Source of the DNA: Bacillota bacterium
GTDB taxonomy: Bacteria; Bacillota; Sulfobacillia; Sulfobacillales; Sulfobacillaceae
NCBI GenBank assembly: GCA_021821465.1
Contig: JAKACM010000036.1
Span: 1 to 39,697 of the forward strand
Direction of reading: 5' to 3'
Length of the DNA: 39,697 nucleotides
Part shown: piece after piece, positions 8,049 through 15,309 of the stretch
Layout of the letters: every line of letters starts with the position of its first letter
Numbering within the stretch: position 1 is the first letter of the stretch
Program-made: the position numbers and the translations under genes
The notes under the pieces: generated by a model
The model's database searches: none
The model's input: the letters and a program-made list of their open reading frames with translations, nothing else
Told to the model about the DNA's origin: nothing

Positions 8049-9419
8049 TTATTCTGTGATCATCTGTTCCCACTGTCCTTTAATATCTTCTCTCAGTCCC
8101 GAGGAATTCACTGACATAGCCACCACCACGGTCCCTGCCGTCAAGTGGATCCAAGACCTTTGGGGCCACCGAGAACCCGTGGTTTGTGAGAGGAGTCCCC
8201 ACAACATTTTGACGTTGTGTATAGCATCAAACGGATCCGATGTACTAAGGGATACTTCCATCAAGGCGCGCGTCAGTTGGGTTGGATCGCCGCCGGACAA
8301 AAGAAATTGTTTGGCACTCGTCGCCGCATCCCGACCACTGGAGTCATGCATTGTGCGCTCAACAACCTGGTCCAGTTCAAAACGGCCGACAAGGGTGGGC
8401 TTCCAATTGTTAGCTATCCATGCAGCACGGTTTTCTTTTTGGCGCCTGGTTCTGGAACTGGACAGCCCAATCGCCCACCCCAGGTGACGAATGTATGAAG
8501 GCAAGTGCTGGTTTTCGAGCAGGTCCAGTACGCCATGTATGCCAGTCACCGCATGCGCATCAAACCCCGATGAATATAGCAGACTGGACGAGGCTAAAGC
8601 CATAGCCTCCTTCATGGTTTCCGCACTGGTATGCTGATGATACGAGTCGATAAGAATTTCAGATTCCTCTCCGAATTCGCACGCCATTAGTTCCGCTAAA
8701 AGAGCATCACAAACATGAATATCGATTGCGCCAGTGTATTCAGGACAGCTTTCCCCGGGCCATTTGCTCAGAACTTGATTCGCCATCCCAGCCTGAGGCC
8801 GGTTACCTAGGTATTGAATGGCAGCTCGATAAAAAGCTTCCGCATAACGCCACCCTTGACTATCGTCCAAAAGCTCAAAGGCCCGCTCAACAATTAACAA
8901 TCGATGTTCATTTTCTGGATATTGCCGCATTGCGGCCCATAGCATAAGCCACCGACCGCGTTGAAGGGACTGATTAGCCAACTGGGCAACACGATGCTCA
9001 GACAACAACGGCTTTTCGCCCGATTCCAAGTCAGGAATAAAGTGGGAAAGCGTTGTATCCGGATCCTCTGGGAGTGCAAAACGTTCCAACATAAGATAAG
9101 GACCGTAATTGGGATGTTTCAACAGATCCAAAACATAGGCCATCATGTGGAGCAAAGCCAGTACTCGATAACGAGGAGATAGAATGGAATTGGCTCGAAG
9201 AACCGGCCCGCCATTGAAGGTCCCGTGTCCGATAAACGGACCTGTATGGTTTACCCATCTTGCTGCTGCCAGAGCCAATAACAGATAAACATCTTGTTTC
9301 GCCAAGCCCTCCGCTTCCCATTGCAGCAGCACGCTATGCGCTTCGGATAACTGCATTTCTTCGATTTGTTCGAGTCTCTTCTCAGTGGCATCATCCCATG
9401 ACAACAATTTGTGCAACAA
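8049..9419 (-). CDS. Hypothetical helical protein
   Basis: A protein of about 456 residues that I cannot assign to a family. It has no signal peptide or clear membrane helix, and is rich in Leu, Ala and His with many predicted amphipathic helices, such as VYLLLALAAARWVNHTGPFI and the HMMAYVLDLLKHPNYGPY segment. The density of conserved-looking His, Trp and Tyr residues (WVNHTGPFIGHGTFNGGP) would suit a metal- or cofactor-binding helical bundle, but this is speculation. The frame opens at a GTG at 9428, which overlaps the strong AGGAGG site; the TTG at 9419 has correct 8-base spacing and is preferred. The PaaI-like thioesterase gene lies upstream on the same strand with about 130 bases between. 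Confidence 0.75.
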   Translation of the reverse strand: MLHKLLSWDDATEKRLEQIEEMQLSEAHSVLLQWEAEGLAKQDVYLLLALAAARWVNHTGPFIGHGTFNGGPVLRANSILSPRYRVLALLHMMAYVLDLLKHPNYGPYLMLERFALPEDPDTTLSHFIPDLESGEKPLLSEHRVAQLANQSLQRGRWLMLWAAMRQYPENEHRLLIVERAFELLDDSQGWRYAEAFYRAAIQYLGNRPQAGMANQVLSKWPGESCPEYTGAIDIHVCDALLAELMACEFGEESEILIDSYHQHTSAETMKEAMALASSSLLYSSGFDAHAVTGIHGVLDLLENQHLPSYIRHLGWAIGLSSSRTRRQKENRAAWIANNWKPTLVGRFELDQVVERTMHDSSGRDAATSAKQFLLSGGDPTQLTRALMEVSLSTSDPFDAIHNVKMLWGLLSQTTGSRWPQRSWIHLTAGTVVVAMSVNSSGLREDIKGQWEQMITE

Positions 9420-9479
9420 GTGCAACACCTCCTGTTTACACCCATTGTGTCACTTGAACTGTATTGGAGATATTGGCCA

Positions 9480-9501
9480 AAAGTCCTACACTCCGGACTT
9501 T
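9480..9501 (-). terminator. Possible terminator after thioesterase gene
   Basis: AAAGTCC at 9480-9486 pairs with GGACTTT at 9495-9501 around an 8-base loop. It lies just downstream of the thioesterase stop on the minus strand and upstream of the next gene on that strand. On the minus strand it is followed by only a short T-run (TTTTGG), so it is a weak candidate. Confidence 0.3.
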
Positions 9502-9552
9502 CCCCCGAGAACGGCAATCCGACCGACTGCCTCGGGATTTTTTCTGGAAATT

Positions 9553-10008
9553 TTAATGAGCCTCGTGTCCCGACTTGCGAAAAAGACGGTATATACCCGT
9601 ACATTTGGCACAGACGGTTTCGGATTCATCAAGTATTTCGCCCTCAGCAAAGACTGTTGTGGAACCTTGGCGGATCACCCGGGCTTTGCCCACAACCTGA
9701 GTTTTAGCTTTGAGCAACCTTAAATATTGAATATTTAAGGTTATTGTAACCTGAGTCAAAACATCTTCTGTCCAAATAGATCTGACGGCACTGCCAAGCA
9801 ATCCGTCGAACATATAGGCCACGATTCCACCATTGACAGCTTCCGTACCACCACCACCCCGGTGGTGCAATTGCACGTCCAGTTCAACCGTGGATCGTCC
9901 CTCGGTGGCTTCGACGACTCGAAGACCCGCCCATGAATAAAAGGGATAACCATTTGCTTCACTCGGAGGCATCGAAACGACCCGCAACTTCTCATCACCC
10001 TGCGACAC
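9553..10008 (-). CDS. PaaI-family hotdog-fold thioesterase
   Basis: A 151-residue single hotdog domain. Such proteins hydrolyse acyl-CoA thioesters, often aryl- or short-chain acyl-CoAs, in the cytoplasm as tetramers. The active-site helix is recognisable: EAVNGGIVAYMFDGLLGSAV, where NGG replaces the usual HGG and the Asp is the likely general base. The following strands TQVTITLNIQYLRLL and VVGKARVIRQGSTTVFAEGEI fit the fold. The C-terminal third adds CAKCTGIYRLF with a CxxC pair. The start is GTG 10008 with AGGA 7-8 bases upstream. It contains a perfect 27-base palindrome within its coding sequence at 9716-9742. Confidence 0.85.
   Translation of the reverse strand: MSQGDEKLRVVSMPPSEANGYPFYSWAGLRVVEATEGRSTVELDVQLHHRGGGGTEAVNGGIVAYMFDGLLGSAVRSIWTEDVLTQVTITLNIQYLRLLKAKTQVVGKARVIRQGSTTVFAEGEILDESETVCAKCTGIYRLFRKSGHEAH
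9716..9742. repeat. Perfect 27-base palindrome inside coding sequence
   Basis: Thirteen bases (AACCTTAAATATT, 9716-9728) are repeated exactly in inverted form (AATATTTAAGGTT, 9730-9742) around a single G. The arms are AT-rich in a GC-balanced gene. It encodes part of the ITLNIQYLRLL strand of the thioesterase. Size and symmetry suit an operator or a strong RNA hairpin more than chance. Confidence 0.7.
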
Positions 10009-10388
10009 AGAAATGTCCTGCCTTTCTTTTTTATCCCACGCAACGAATTGAGCTCATTGCTCAAGCTTTGTCCTTGCCGGTTCATCCCCGAGCATACACC
10101 AATGTAAAAATCGGAACAACTCTGTCGAACGGTGACAACAACAAACCAAACCAATTCTTATGTCCTAAAACCCATCAATCCCATTTTCCCAATCGCCAAA
10201 AACCTCCGTTTAATAGCAGGGAGCTTCAGAGATCTCGCATATTTCCTGAACGATTTCAAAGATGGCCATTTCCTTCTGTTTACTCATCGCGGCTTATTAT
10301 CGAACGCGCGTTATCGCCATATGTTGTTGAGGTTTGTTACAATAAACCCCGAGGACTACTGATTTCGAACCGTTAGGAGGTTTTTTCT
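10009..10388. other. Divergent intergenic region
   Basis: About 380 bases between the divergent thioesterase and nucleoside hydrolase genes. It must hold both promoters. A TACAAT hexamer at 10338-10343 precedes the hydrolase start, but I find no well-spaced -35. No gene or RNA seen. Confidence 0.4.
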
Positions 10389-11336
10389 GTGGAATCCATT
10401 CCGGTTATTTTAGATATGGACACAGGGATCGATGATGCCCTGGCCATTCTCTACGCCTTACGATCTGAAAAATTGCATGTCTTAGGCATTACCACCTGCT
10501 TTGGCAACGGTGATATTGAAAACACCACCCGTAATACCCTTGCGATTGTCGAACTTGCTCCGCAAATGGTGCCAGTATATCAAGGTGCGAGCCATCCCCT
10601 AGCGAGTTCCTGGCAATCAACCGCCGAAGCCTTTCACGGCCCCAACGGATTGGGCGGAAGTGAAATATTGCACCCGGTCCAAACAGCTCAGTCGGTGGGA
10701 GCTGTCGATTTTATGCGAAAGAGTATAATAGACCATGCCCATGACATCGTTCTGGTTGCCACCGCCAGGCTAACCAACATTGCCAGTCTTTTTTTGGCAC
10801 ACCAAGAGGTCCCATCAATGCTTAAACGTGTTGTCATTATGGGAGGAGCCGCATTTGTTCCGGGGAATGTTACAGCAGTTGCCGAAGCCAACATCTGGGG
10901 GGATCCCGAAGCCGCATGGGTTGTCTTTCATTCCGGTGTGCCAATTACCATGGTTGGTCTGGACGTCACGATGCAAGTTCCAATTTCCGATTGTCTGTTA
11001 AGCAGCTTAAATCCCGAGGTGCCTTACTATAACATCATCCAAGAAGCTGTGGATTTTTATCTATCAGCTTATAATCCTGGCTCACCCCCTGGGAAGCGCA
11101 CGGCACCTTTACACGATCCACTGGCCGTCGCCATTGCCGAGGATGCCCAATTGTGTCGTACCCGGTCCTATCCTGTAGACATCGAACTCCACGGGCAATT
11201 GACACGCGGCATGACAGTTGTGGACTACCGGGAACGGGCAACCACAATCCCAAACATCGACGTCGCCGTCAGTGTAGAGCGAAATCGATTTCTCCGGGAA
11301 TTTGCTCAACGCCTACAGTTTCAGCGCATCTGCTAA
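10389..11336 (+). CDS. Inosine/uridine-preferring nucleoside hydrolase
   Basis: A 315-residue member of the IUNH family, which cleaves the N-glycosidic bond of ribonucleosides to ribose and free base in nucleoside salvage. The calcium-binding aspartate cluster is at the N-terminus (ILDMDTGIDDALAI, Asp 9, 11, 15, 16), the LRSEKLHVLGITTCFGN strand follows, and the catalytic His lies in APLHDPLAVAIAED (His242-Asp243). VVIMGGAAFVPGNVTAVAEANIWGDPEAA is the usual ribose-binding stretch (quoted in family form; see residues about 148-175). The length is typical. GTG 10389 is preceded by AGGAGG. Base preference cannot be predicted from sequence alone. Confidence 0.93.
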   Translation: MESIPVILDMDTGIDDALAILYALRSEKLHVLGITTCFGNGDIENTTRNTLAIVELAPQMVPVYQGASHPLASSWQSTAEAFHGPNGLGGSEILHPVQTAQSVGAVDFMRKSIIDHAHDIVLVATARLTNIASLFLAHQEVPSMLKRVVIMGGAAFVPGNVTAVAEANIWGDPEAAWVVFHSGVPITMVGLDVTMQVPISDCLLSSLNPEVPYYNIIQEAVDFYLSAYNPGSPPGKRTAPLHDPLAVAIAEDAQLCRTRSYPVDIELHGQLTRGMTVVDYRERATTIPNIDVAVSVERNRFLREFAQRLQFQRIC

Positions 11337-11379
11337 AACCGGACAAAATTTCGATTACGGGTATCATGATACGTTAGAA

Positions 11380-11637
11380 CTAGTCTCCCGATTGGCCCGG
11401 CATTTCCATATGGATATCCAAAGGATAACGGTTGCTGACATCGCCTACCTCTAGTTGCAAGGATACGAGAATTGTCCCGGCAACGGGGTCACGATCGGCC
11501 TGGTTCTCGAGCCATGCCCTCAAATCGCCTAACGTGCGAAGACGTCTCACGGCCTCGTAATTCTCCTCAGTCACAGGCATAATTACACTAAAATCAGATG
11601 CCTTGTCTCGTGGTATGGTAATGAGAGCCCCTAGCAT
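11380..11637 (-). CDS. Small hypothetical protein (85 residues)
   Basis: Unrecognised soluble protein. It begins MLGALITIPRDKASDFSVIM and has a central ENYEAVRRLRTLGDLRAWLE helix and a beta-rich end. A frame opens earlier at 11685, but the ATG at 11637 has AGAGGCGG seven bases upstream and the earlier ATG has no ribosome binding site. A shorter frame 1.2 kb away (12767-12886) repeats its N-terminal sequence LI-x-PRD-x-ASDF, so a partial duplicate exists. It is convergent with the nucleoside hydrolase and divergent from the 108-residue gene at 11755. Confidence 0.6.
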   Translation of the reverse strand: MLGALITIPRDKASDFSVIMPVTEENYEAVRRLRTLGDLRAWLENQADRDPVAGTILVSLQLEVGDVSNRYPLDIHMEMPGQSGD

Positions 11638-11735
11638 GCGCTTTCCGCCTCTTTTCTTTCGTGAGATTTTTGGTCTTGGCCCCATTCTTTTTTAACCAAT
11701 ATCTTTTCTTAAAAATTATCATGGTTTATAACCAG

Positions 11736-11759
11736 AGCATCCTCAAGAAAGGAGATGCT
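11736..11759 (+). promoter_or_regulatory. Hairpin covering ribosome binding site and start codon
   Basis: AGCATCCT at 11736-11743 can pair with AGGAGATGCT at 11750-11759 (AGCATC with GATGCT, CCT with AGG, two bases bulged; loop CAAGAA). The right arm holds both the AGGAG and the ATG of the next gene, so the folded leader would hide them. This is seen in sequence; a regulatory role is inferred. Confidence 0.4.
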
Positions 11760-12081
11760 TTCCCTGGTTAGAACCACCGTTCTCATTCCTATTGCCGATA
11801 ACCAAGGAATCGTCTTTGATGCCGAAACATGGGCCTGGGTGTTAGCCGAAGGCTTGCGATTATTTGGCGGTCTGACGTTTGAAGGCTCGGTAACAGGCCA
11901 ATGGATAGAAGACGGCACAATTTATGCCGATGAGTCTCGACGTTATACTATCAGTTTGACGAGTTGGGAGCAAATGCCCCAATGGCTGGCTTTTATTCAA
12001 GCTTTGCGGGTACAATTCCGTCAAGTTGCGCTGTATGGCGAAGTGGCCGGGATTCCTGAAATCTTTCGCGGGACGGGCTAA
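11755..12081 (+). CDS. Hypothetical protein, first gene of a small cassette
   Basis: A 108-residue soluble protein beginning LVRTTVLIPIADNQGIVFDA, with an alpha/beta pattern and a conserved-looking end RVQFRQVALYGEVAGIPEIF. I do not recognise the family. The ATG directly abuts AGGAG (11750-11754), an unusually short spacing, so a start a few codons later is possible; the same bases lie in a hairpin. It is followed by a strong hairpin at 12084-12105 and then a helix-turn-helix protein gene on the same strand. The pair may form a functional unit, since they are bracketed by two related minus-strand sequences. Confidence 0.65.
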   Translation: MLSLVRTTVLIPIADNQGIVFDAETWAWVLAEGLRLFGGLTFEGSVTGQWIEDGTIYADESRRYTISLTSWEQMPQWLAFIQALRVQFRQVALYGEVAGIPEIFRGTG

Positions 12082-12083
12082 CG

Positions 12084-12105
12084 TCTAGCGGGGTTCCCCG
12101 CTAGA
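12084..12105 (+). terminator. Strong hairpin, probable terminator
   Basis: TCTAGCGGGG at 12084-12093 pairs perfectly with CCCCGCTAGA at 12096-12105 around TT, just after the stop of the 108-residue gene. There is no T-run after it, so it may be a weak terminator or an mRNA-stabilising or attenuating structure ahead of the next gene. Confidence 0.5.
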
Positions 12106-12159
12106 TCTTGCAGGAATAAACCGGATGGTTTATGATTGAGAGAAAAGGGAGGGTACGCG

Positions 12160-12654
12160 ATGTATTATCATGGTTTGGCGGGCCAGACAATGCAATGGGA
12201 CGAACCGTTGGAGGCCCCATTGCAGTCATTCTGGGAGTCGATGGTACGAGCCTACCGGGAGGAACTGGATTATCATCTGATGGAACGGCAAGTGTATAGT
12301 GCAGCGAATCCGCTATTAGCTCCGACAGAGGGTATGATTACGCCCACGGTGTGGCAAGAGCCCGTGTTTCAAGCGTTGATGGATCTGGTCTATCGACGCG
12401 GCATTGCCGTTGGACTGGTGGGCACTAATGGATCCGAAGACTTAGCGGATCCCTTTGAAGATACCTGGGTTCCCGTGGTGGTGGCCGCGCAGCACAAGGC
12501 CGTGACGGTCCCCGGCTTGCACAAAGCCATTGCGCGAGGTGATGTGGTGGCGCGATCGCAAAAGCCGGGGGGTTCACGCTTGGAAGTTAGCCAACGGAGT
12601 CTCGATCACTGGACGCCGAATCCCGTGCGACAAGCGGCCCGCAAACAACCCTGA
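12160..12654 (+). CDS. Protein with C-terminal excisionase-like helix-turn-helix
   Basis: A 164-residue protein. The N-terminal 90 residues (MYYHGLAGQTMQWDEP onward) form an unrecognised helical domain. The C-terminal part, VPVVVAAQHKAVTVPGLHKA then IARGDVVARSQKPGGSRLEV then SQRSLDHWTPNPVRQAARK, has the layout of the HTH_17/MerR-like DNA-binding module seen in excisionases and small regulators: two helices, a wing and the S-RSL-xW ending. It is probably a DNA-binding protein of the preceding small gene's cassette. The start is ATG 12160 with GGGAGGG at the right distance, rather than the TTG at 12136. Target and role are unknown. Confidence 0.7.
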   Translation: MYYHGLAGQTMQWDEPLEAPLQSFWESMVRAYREELDYHLMERQVYSAANPLLAPTEGMITPTVWQEPVFQALMDLVYRRGIAVGLVGTNGSEDLADPFEDTWVPVVVAAQHKAVTVPGLHKAIARGDVVARSQKPGGSRLEVSQRSLDHWTPNPVRQAARKQP

Positions 12655-12665
12655 GACACGAAAAA

Positions 12666-12692
12666 CCCATCCATCCAGCCATCCATCCATCA
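12666..12692. repeat. Short CATC tetranucleotide repeat
   Basis: Six near-perfect CATC units, with one changed to CAGC, lie just after the stop of the helix-turn-helix gene. It is a short microsatellite outside any coding frame. Confidence 0.6.
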
Positions 12693-12766
12693 CAGGATGA
12701 GAGCCGTGAAACTGTCCTGCCGTGTTCCGCATCGAGGAGAGGTGTGGCAGGATTTATTACTCCAAA

Positions 12767-12886
12767 TCATATCCCATTGAAAATTTTTGTCAGGAATCGG
12801 CACAATGCCGTGTTAACCCAGGCGGTAAAATCAGATGCATTGTCTCGTGGCATGATAATAAGCGAATTCCTCCTTGTTCCTCGCAT
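12767..12886 (-). pseudogene. Truncated duplicate of the 85-residue gene
   Basis: A 39-codon minus-strand frame reads MRGTRRNSLIIMPRDNASDF and continues for 19 residues to a stop. Its LIIMPRDNASDF matches LITIPRDKASDF of the gene at 11380-11637; over about 37 bases, 33 are identical. After that the sequences diverge completely. It has no good ribosome binding site at the expected place. I read it as a fragment left by a duplication; a functional microprotein is less likely. Confidence 0.5.
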
Positions 12887-13057
12887 GGATTTTTCGCGGC
12901 CTTTATTGATATTGCCACAAAAGTACAAGGCGCTGTCAAGTCTTGATTTTCACCCTTCTTTATAGGGACTAACCTTAGAGGGAATCAAAATGAATTTAAG
13001 ATACAATAAACATCGATAATGCCTGCTGAAGTCTTTCGCCACAGGGGAGGTCGGCCT

Positions 13058-13480
13058 TTGAACAGCGTCCGATTACGGGGACATCATTTACTGTGCTTAT
13101 TGGGATATCAGGGTCTCGGATACTCCCATGAATTTGTGAGCAATATGACGACAATCTATGCTCAACTACGGTCCATGCCCCAAACTTCGGTCACCTTGAT
13201 TGGAGGGGTTGATGATTTGTGCGCGAAATTTCCTAGTTCGAAAGACTATCATTGCGAAGATAGTCATGTTCACGTGCGCGACCGTGTGATTCTAGAACGA
13301 TTGGGTTATCACGAAGGCCGCAGCTATCCGTGGCACATTCTCCAGTCCAAGATCGCTCTGATCTTTGACGCATCCGACATTGATATACTGTGCCCGACTT
13401 GTCCGTGGCGCCCATATGGCTTGTGCGCCGAAGGTATTCAGAGAATCAAACGAGGCCACGGACTAGCCGAAATTCCATGA
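13058..13480 (+). CDS. DUF1284 family protein
   Basis: A 140-residue protein that opens with VRLRGHHLLCLLGYQGLGYS, the characteristic start of DUF1284. This family is short, cytoplasmic and uncharacterised. The positions of the cysteines (HHLLCLL, DDLCAKF, YHCED and the cluster CPTCPWRPYGLC near the end) suggest metal or iron-sulfur ligation; that is inference. TTG 13058 follows AGGGGAGG at 13043-13050 with good spacing, whereas the upstream ATG at 13019 has no ribosome binding site. It stands alone and ends in a shared terminator with the convergent permease. Confidence 0.85.
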   Translation: MNSVRLRGHHLLCLLGYQGLGYSHEFVSNMTTIYAQLRSMPQTSVTLIGGVDDLCAKFPSSKDYHCEDSHVHVRDRVILERLGYHEGRSYPWHILQSKIALIFDASDIDILCPTCPWRPYGLCAEGIQRIKRGHGLAEIP

Positions 13481-13553
13481 CAGAATCCAGAACGCACCCT
13501 ATTTCCGATTTAACACAAGCAGTACTGATTGCCGTGTCCAACCCAACACAAAA

Positions 13554-13586
13554 CGGAGAAGAAGAGGGCCATCCCCTTCTTCTCCG
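13554..13586. terminator. Bidirectional terminator
   Basis: CGGAGAAGAAGAGG at 13554-13567 pairs with CCCCTTCTTCTCCG at 13573-13586, 14 base pairs with one mismatch and a 5-base loop, between convergent genes. On the minus strand it is followed by TTTTGTGTT, so it fits best as the terminator of the permease gene. Confidence 0.75.
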
Positions 13587-13614
13587 AACAACAGGTGAAA
13601 GTCTCTACGCTATT

Positions 13615-15219
13615 TTATAGCGATGAGCTCGCTCGGGATTCTTCTATGGCGTCCAAAACTTCGGAGACATCATGCGTCTTATACCCACTGCGCACTCCCC
13701 AGTAATAAAAAGCCAAGGAACCCAACGCTACCGCGACCAAATCCCAAGGATAGTGAATCAACGTGTTGGGACCCCCGAAGACCTTGGATCCGATATTGGA
13801 CATTAGCAACATAAACAAGAGATAAACTACCAACCACACACCCGCTTTGATGGATTGCCTCGTGGGGCGTGAAATTTGAGAGGGGAACAAGAAGCTAGCC
13901 ACTAAATAGAGGATAACACCAATCAATACCGCAATGAGCAAGATTTCGTTAGTGTGCCATCCGGCCCAGTAAATGATTAATGAACCGCCGATGAATGCGA
14001 GAGGTGCCAGCAAACCCATGTTTTTGATAGTCACGCTACGCTTAGCATCGGGTGCGACTCTTCTAAACACCGCGGCAGATACTGGCCCGATAATATATGT
14101 CAGCACGGTAGCGGAGGAGACAATTCCCACCAGAGCCTGCCACGAGGGGAAGGGTGCCAAGAAAATGAGGCCTAAAACCACTGCAACCACGAGACTCCAC
14201 ACCGGGATACCGGTCTTAGGATCTACCTTGGCCAATACACGCGGAAAATAGCCGTTGCTCCCCAGCGCATAAATAACCCTTGTCGTCGAAGCCGTGTAAA
14301 CGTTACCTGTGCCAAACGGAGAAATAATGGCTGATCCATACACCAAAATCGCAAACCAGCCAAGATTGATACTCATAGCCAACTGGGCAAAAGGTGCACT
14401 GTAAGAAATGTGTCCCCAGCCTTTGCTCAAAATGCCGGACGGAACAGCGCCCAAAAACACTAATTGCAACAAGACATATAACAAAATTCCAACAATGAGG
14501 GAGACAACAATCGCTCGGGGAACATCACGCTGAGCATTTTTTGCCTCACCGCTTAAATCTACAGATTGCCTAAATCCCAGGTAAGAAAAAACTATACCGG
14601 CGGTCGCCACCACCTTCATCATACCTTGACTGTGATAGGGGGCAAATCCATGGCTGGAAAAATTCCCCCAATGCATGCCGAAAATAAAAAAGAGAATCAC
14701 TGTCAAAGCAGGAATGATGAACTTTATAATCGTCAAGGGAGTATTGATCTTTGCAAAAGAGCGAACCCCCATATAGTTGATAATAAAGAAAATCACCAAA
14801 AATGCCGCAGCCACCAAAAGACCAACGGCTGAAATATTTCCGTTGGCTGCCCTCAATGCGGGAACATAGGCCTGACCGTATGTTACAACGGCTTCGGCCT
14901 CCACGGCCGGAACCGATGCATAAGCAATCCAAGCCGCCCAACCCATGATAAATCCCGTTAAATGTCCATGGGAGTAATGAGGGTAGCGGGCGACGGCCCC
15001 CGATTCAGGTATAAATCCAGTAAGCTCTGCATATACCAAACCAATGAGCATCACGACAACTCCGCCGATTAACCAACTAAATACCGACGACGGCCCGGCT
15101 CCATTGGCCGCCAACAATGCGGACAACAACCAGCCTGAACCAATGATCCCGCCTAAAGATGTCATCAATAAATCTAAGAACGATAAATCTTTATGAAGTT
15201 TTGCACTCTCGCTCGTCAT
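13615..15219 (-). CDS. APC-superfamily amino acid permease
   Basis: A 534-residue polytopic membrane protein of the APC superfamily, which imports amino acids or organic acids with protons. The first helix carries LLMTSLGGIIGSGWLLSA, the diagnostic GxIIGSG loop; about 12-14 hydrophobic segments follow, with FGTGNVYTASTTRVIYALG matching the conserved helix-8 region. The C-terminal tail is soluble (SGYKTHDVSEVLDAIEESRA). The frame is open to 15357, but the ATG at 15219 has GGGAGGA 10 bases upstream and places the start just before helix 1. The terminator is at 13554-13586. It is divergent from the MFS pseudogene. The substrate is not predictable. Confidence 0.92.
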   Translation of the reverse strand: MTSESAKLHKDLSFLDLLMTSLGGIIGSGWLLSALLAANGAGPSSVFSWLIGGVVVMLIGLVYAELTGFIPESGAVARYPHYSHGHLTGFIMGWAAWIAYASVPAVEAEAVVTYGQAYVPALRAANGNISAVGLLVAAAFLVIFFIINYMGVRSFAKINTPLTIIKFIIPALTVILFFIFGMHWGNFSSHGFAPYHSQGMMKVVATAGIVFSYLGFRQSVDLSGEAKNAQRDVPRAIVVSLIVGILLYVLLQLVFLGAVPSGILSKGWGHISYSAPFAQLAMSINLGWFAILVYGSAIISPFGTGNVYTASTTRVIYALGSNGYFPRVLAKVDPKTGIPVWSLVVAVVLGLIFLAPFPSWQALVGIVSSATVLTYIIGPVSAAVFRRVAPDAKRSVTIKNMGLLAPLAFIGGSLIIYWAGWHTNEILLIAVLIGVILYLVASFLFPSQISRPTRQSIKAGVWLVVYLLFMLLMSNIGSKVFGGPNTLIHYPWDLVAVALGSLAFYYWGVRSGYKTHDVSEVLDAIEESRASSSL

Positions 15220-15309
15220 CCAGACGTAATCCTCCCTATATATCATGCGAATAAGTTCAGAAAAAAGAAAAGATACAGTATCAGGATACAACATTATTAG
15301 CGCACAACC

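Noticed and set aside
12666-12692. CATC repeat as phase-variation tract
   Set aside because: It lies after the stop codon of one gene and far from the next start, so a change in its length would not alter a frame.
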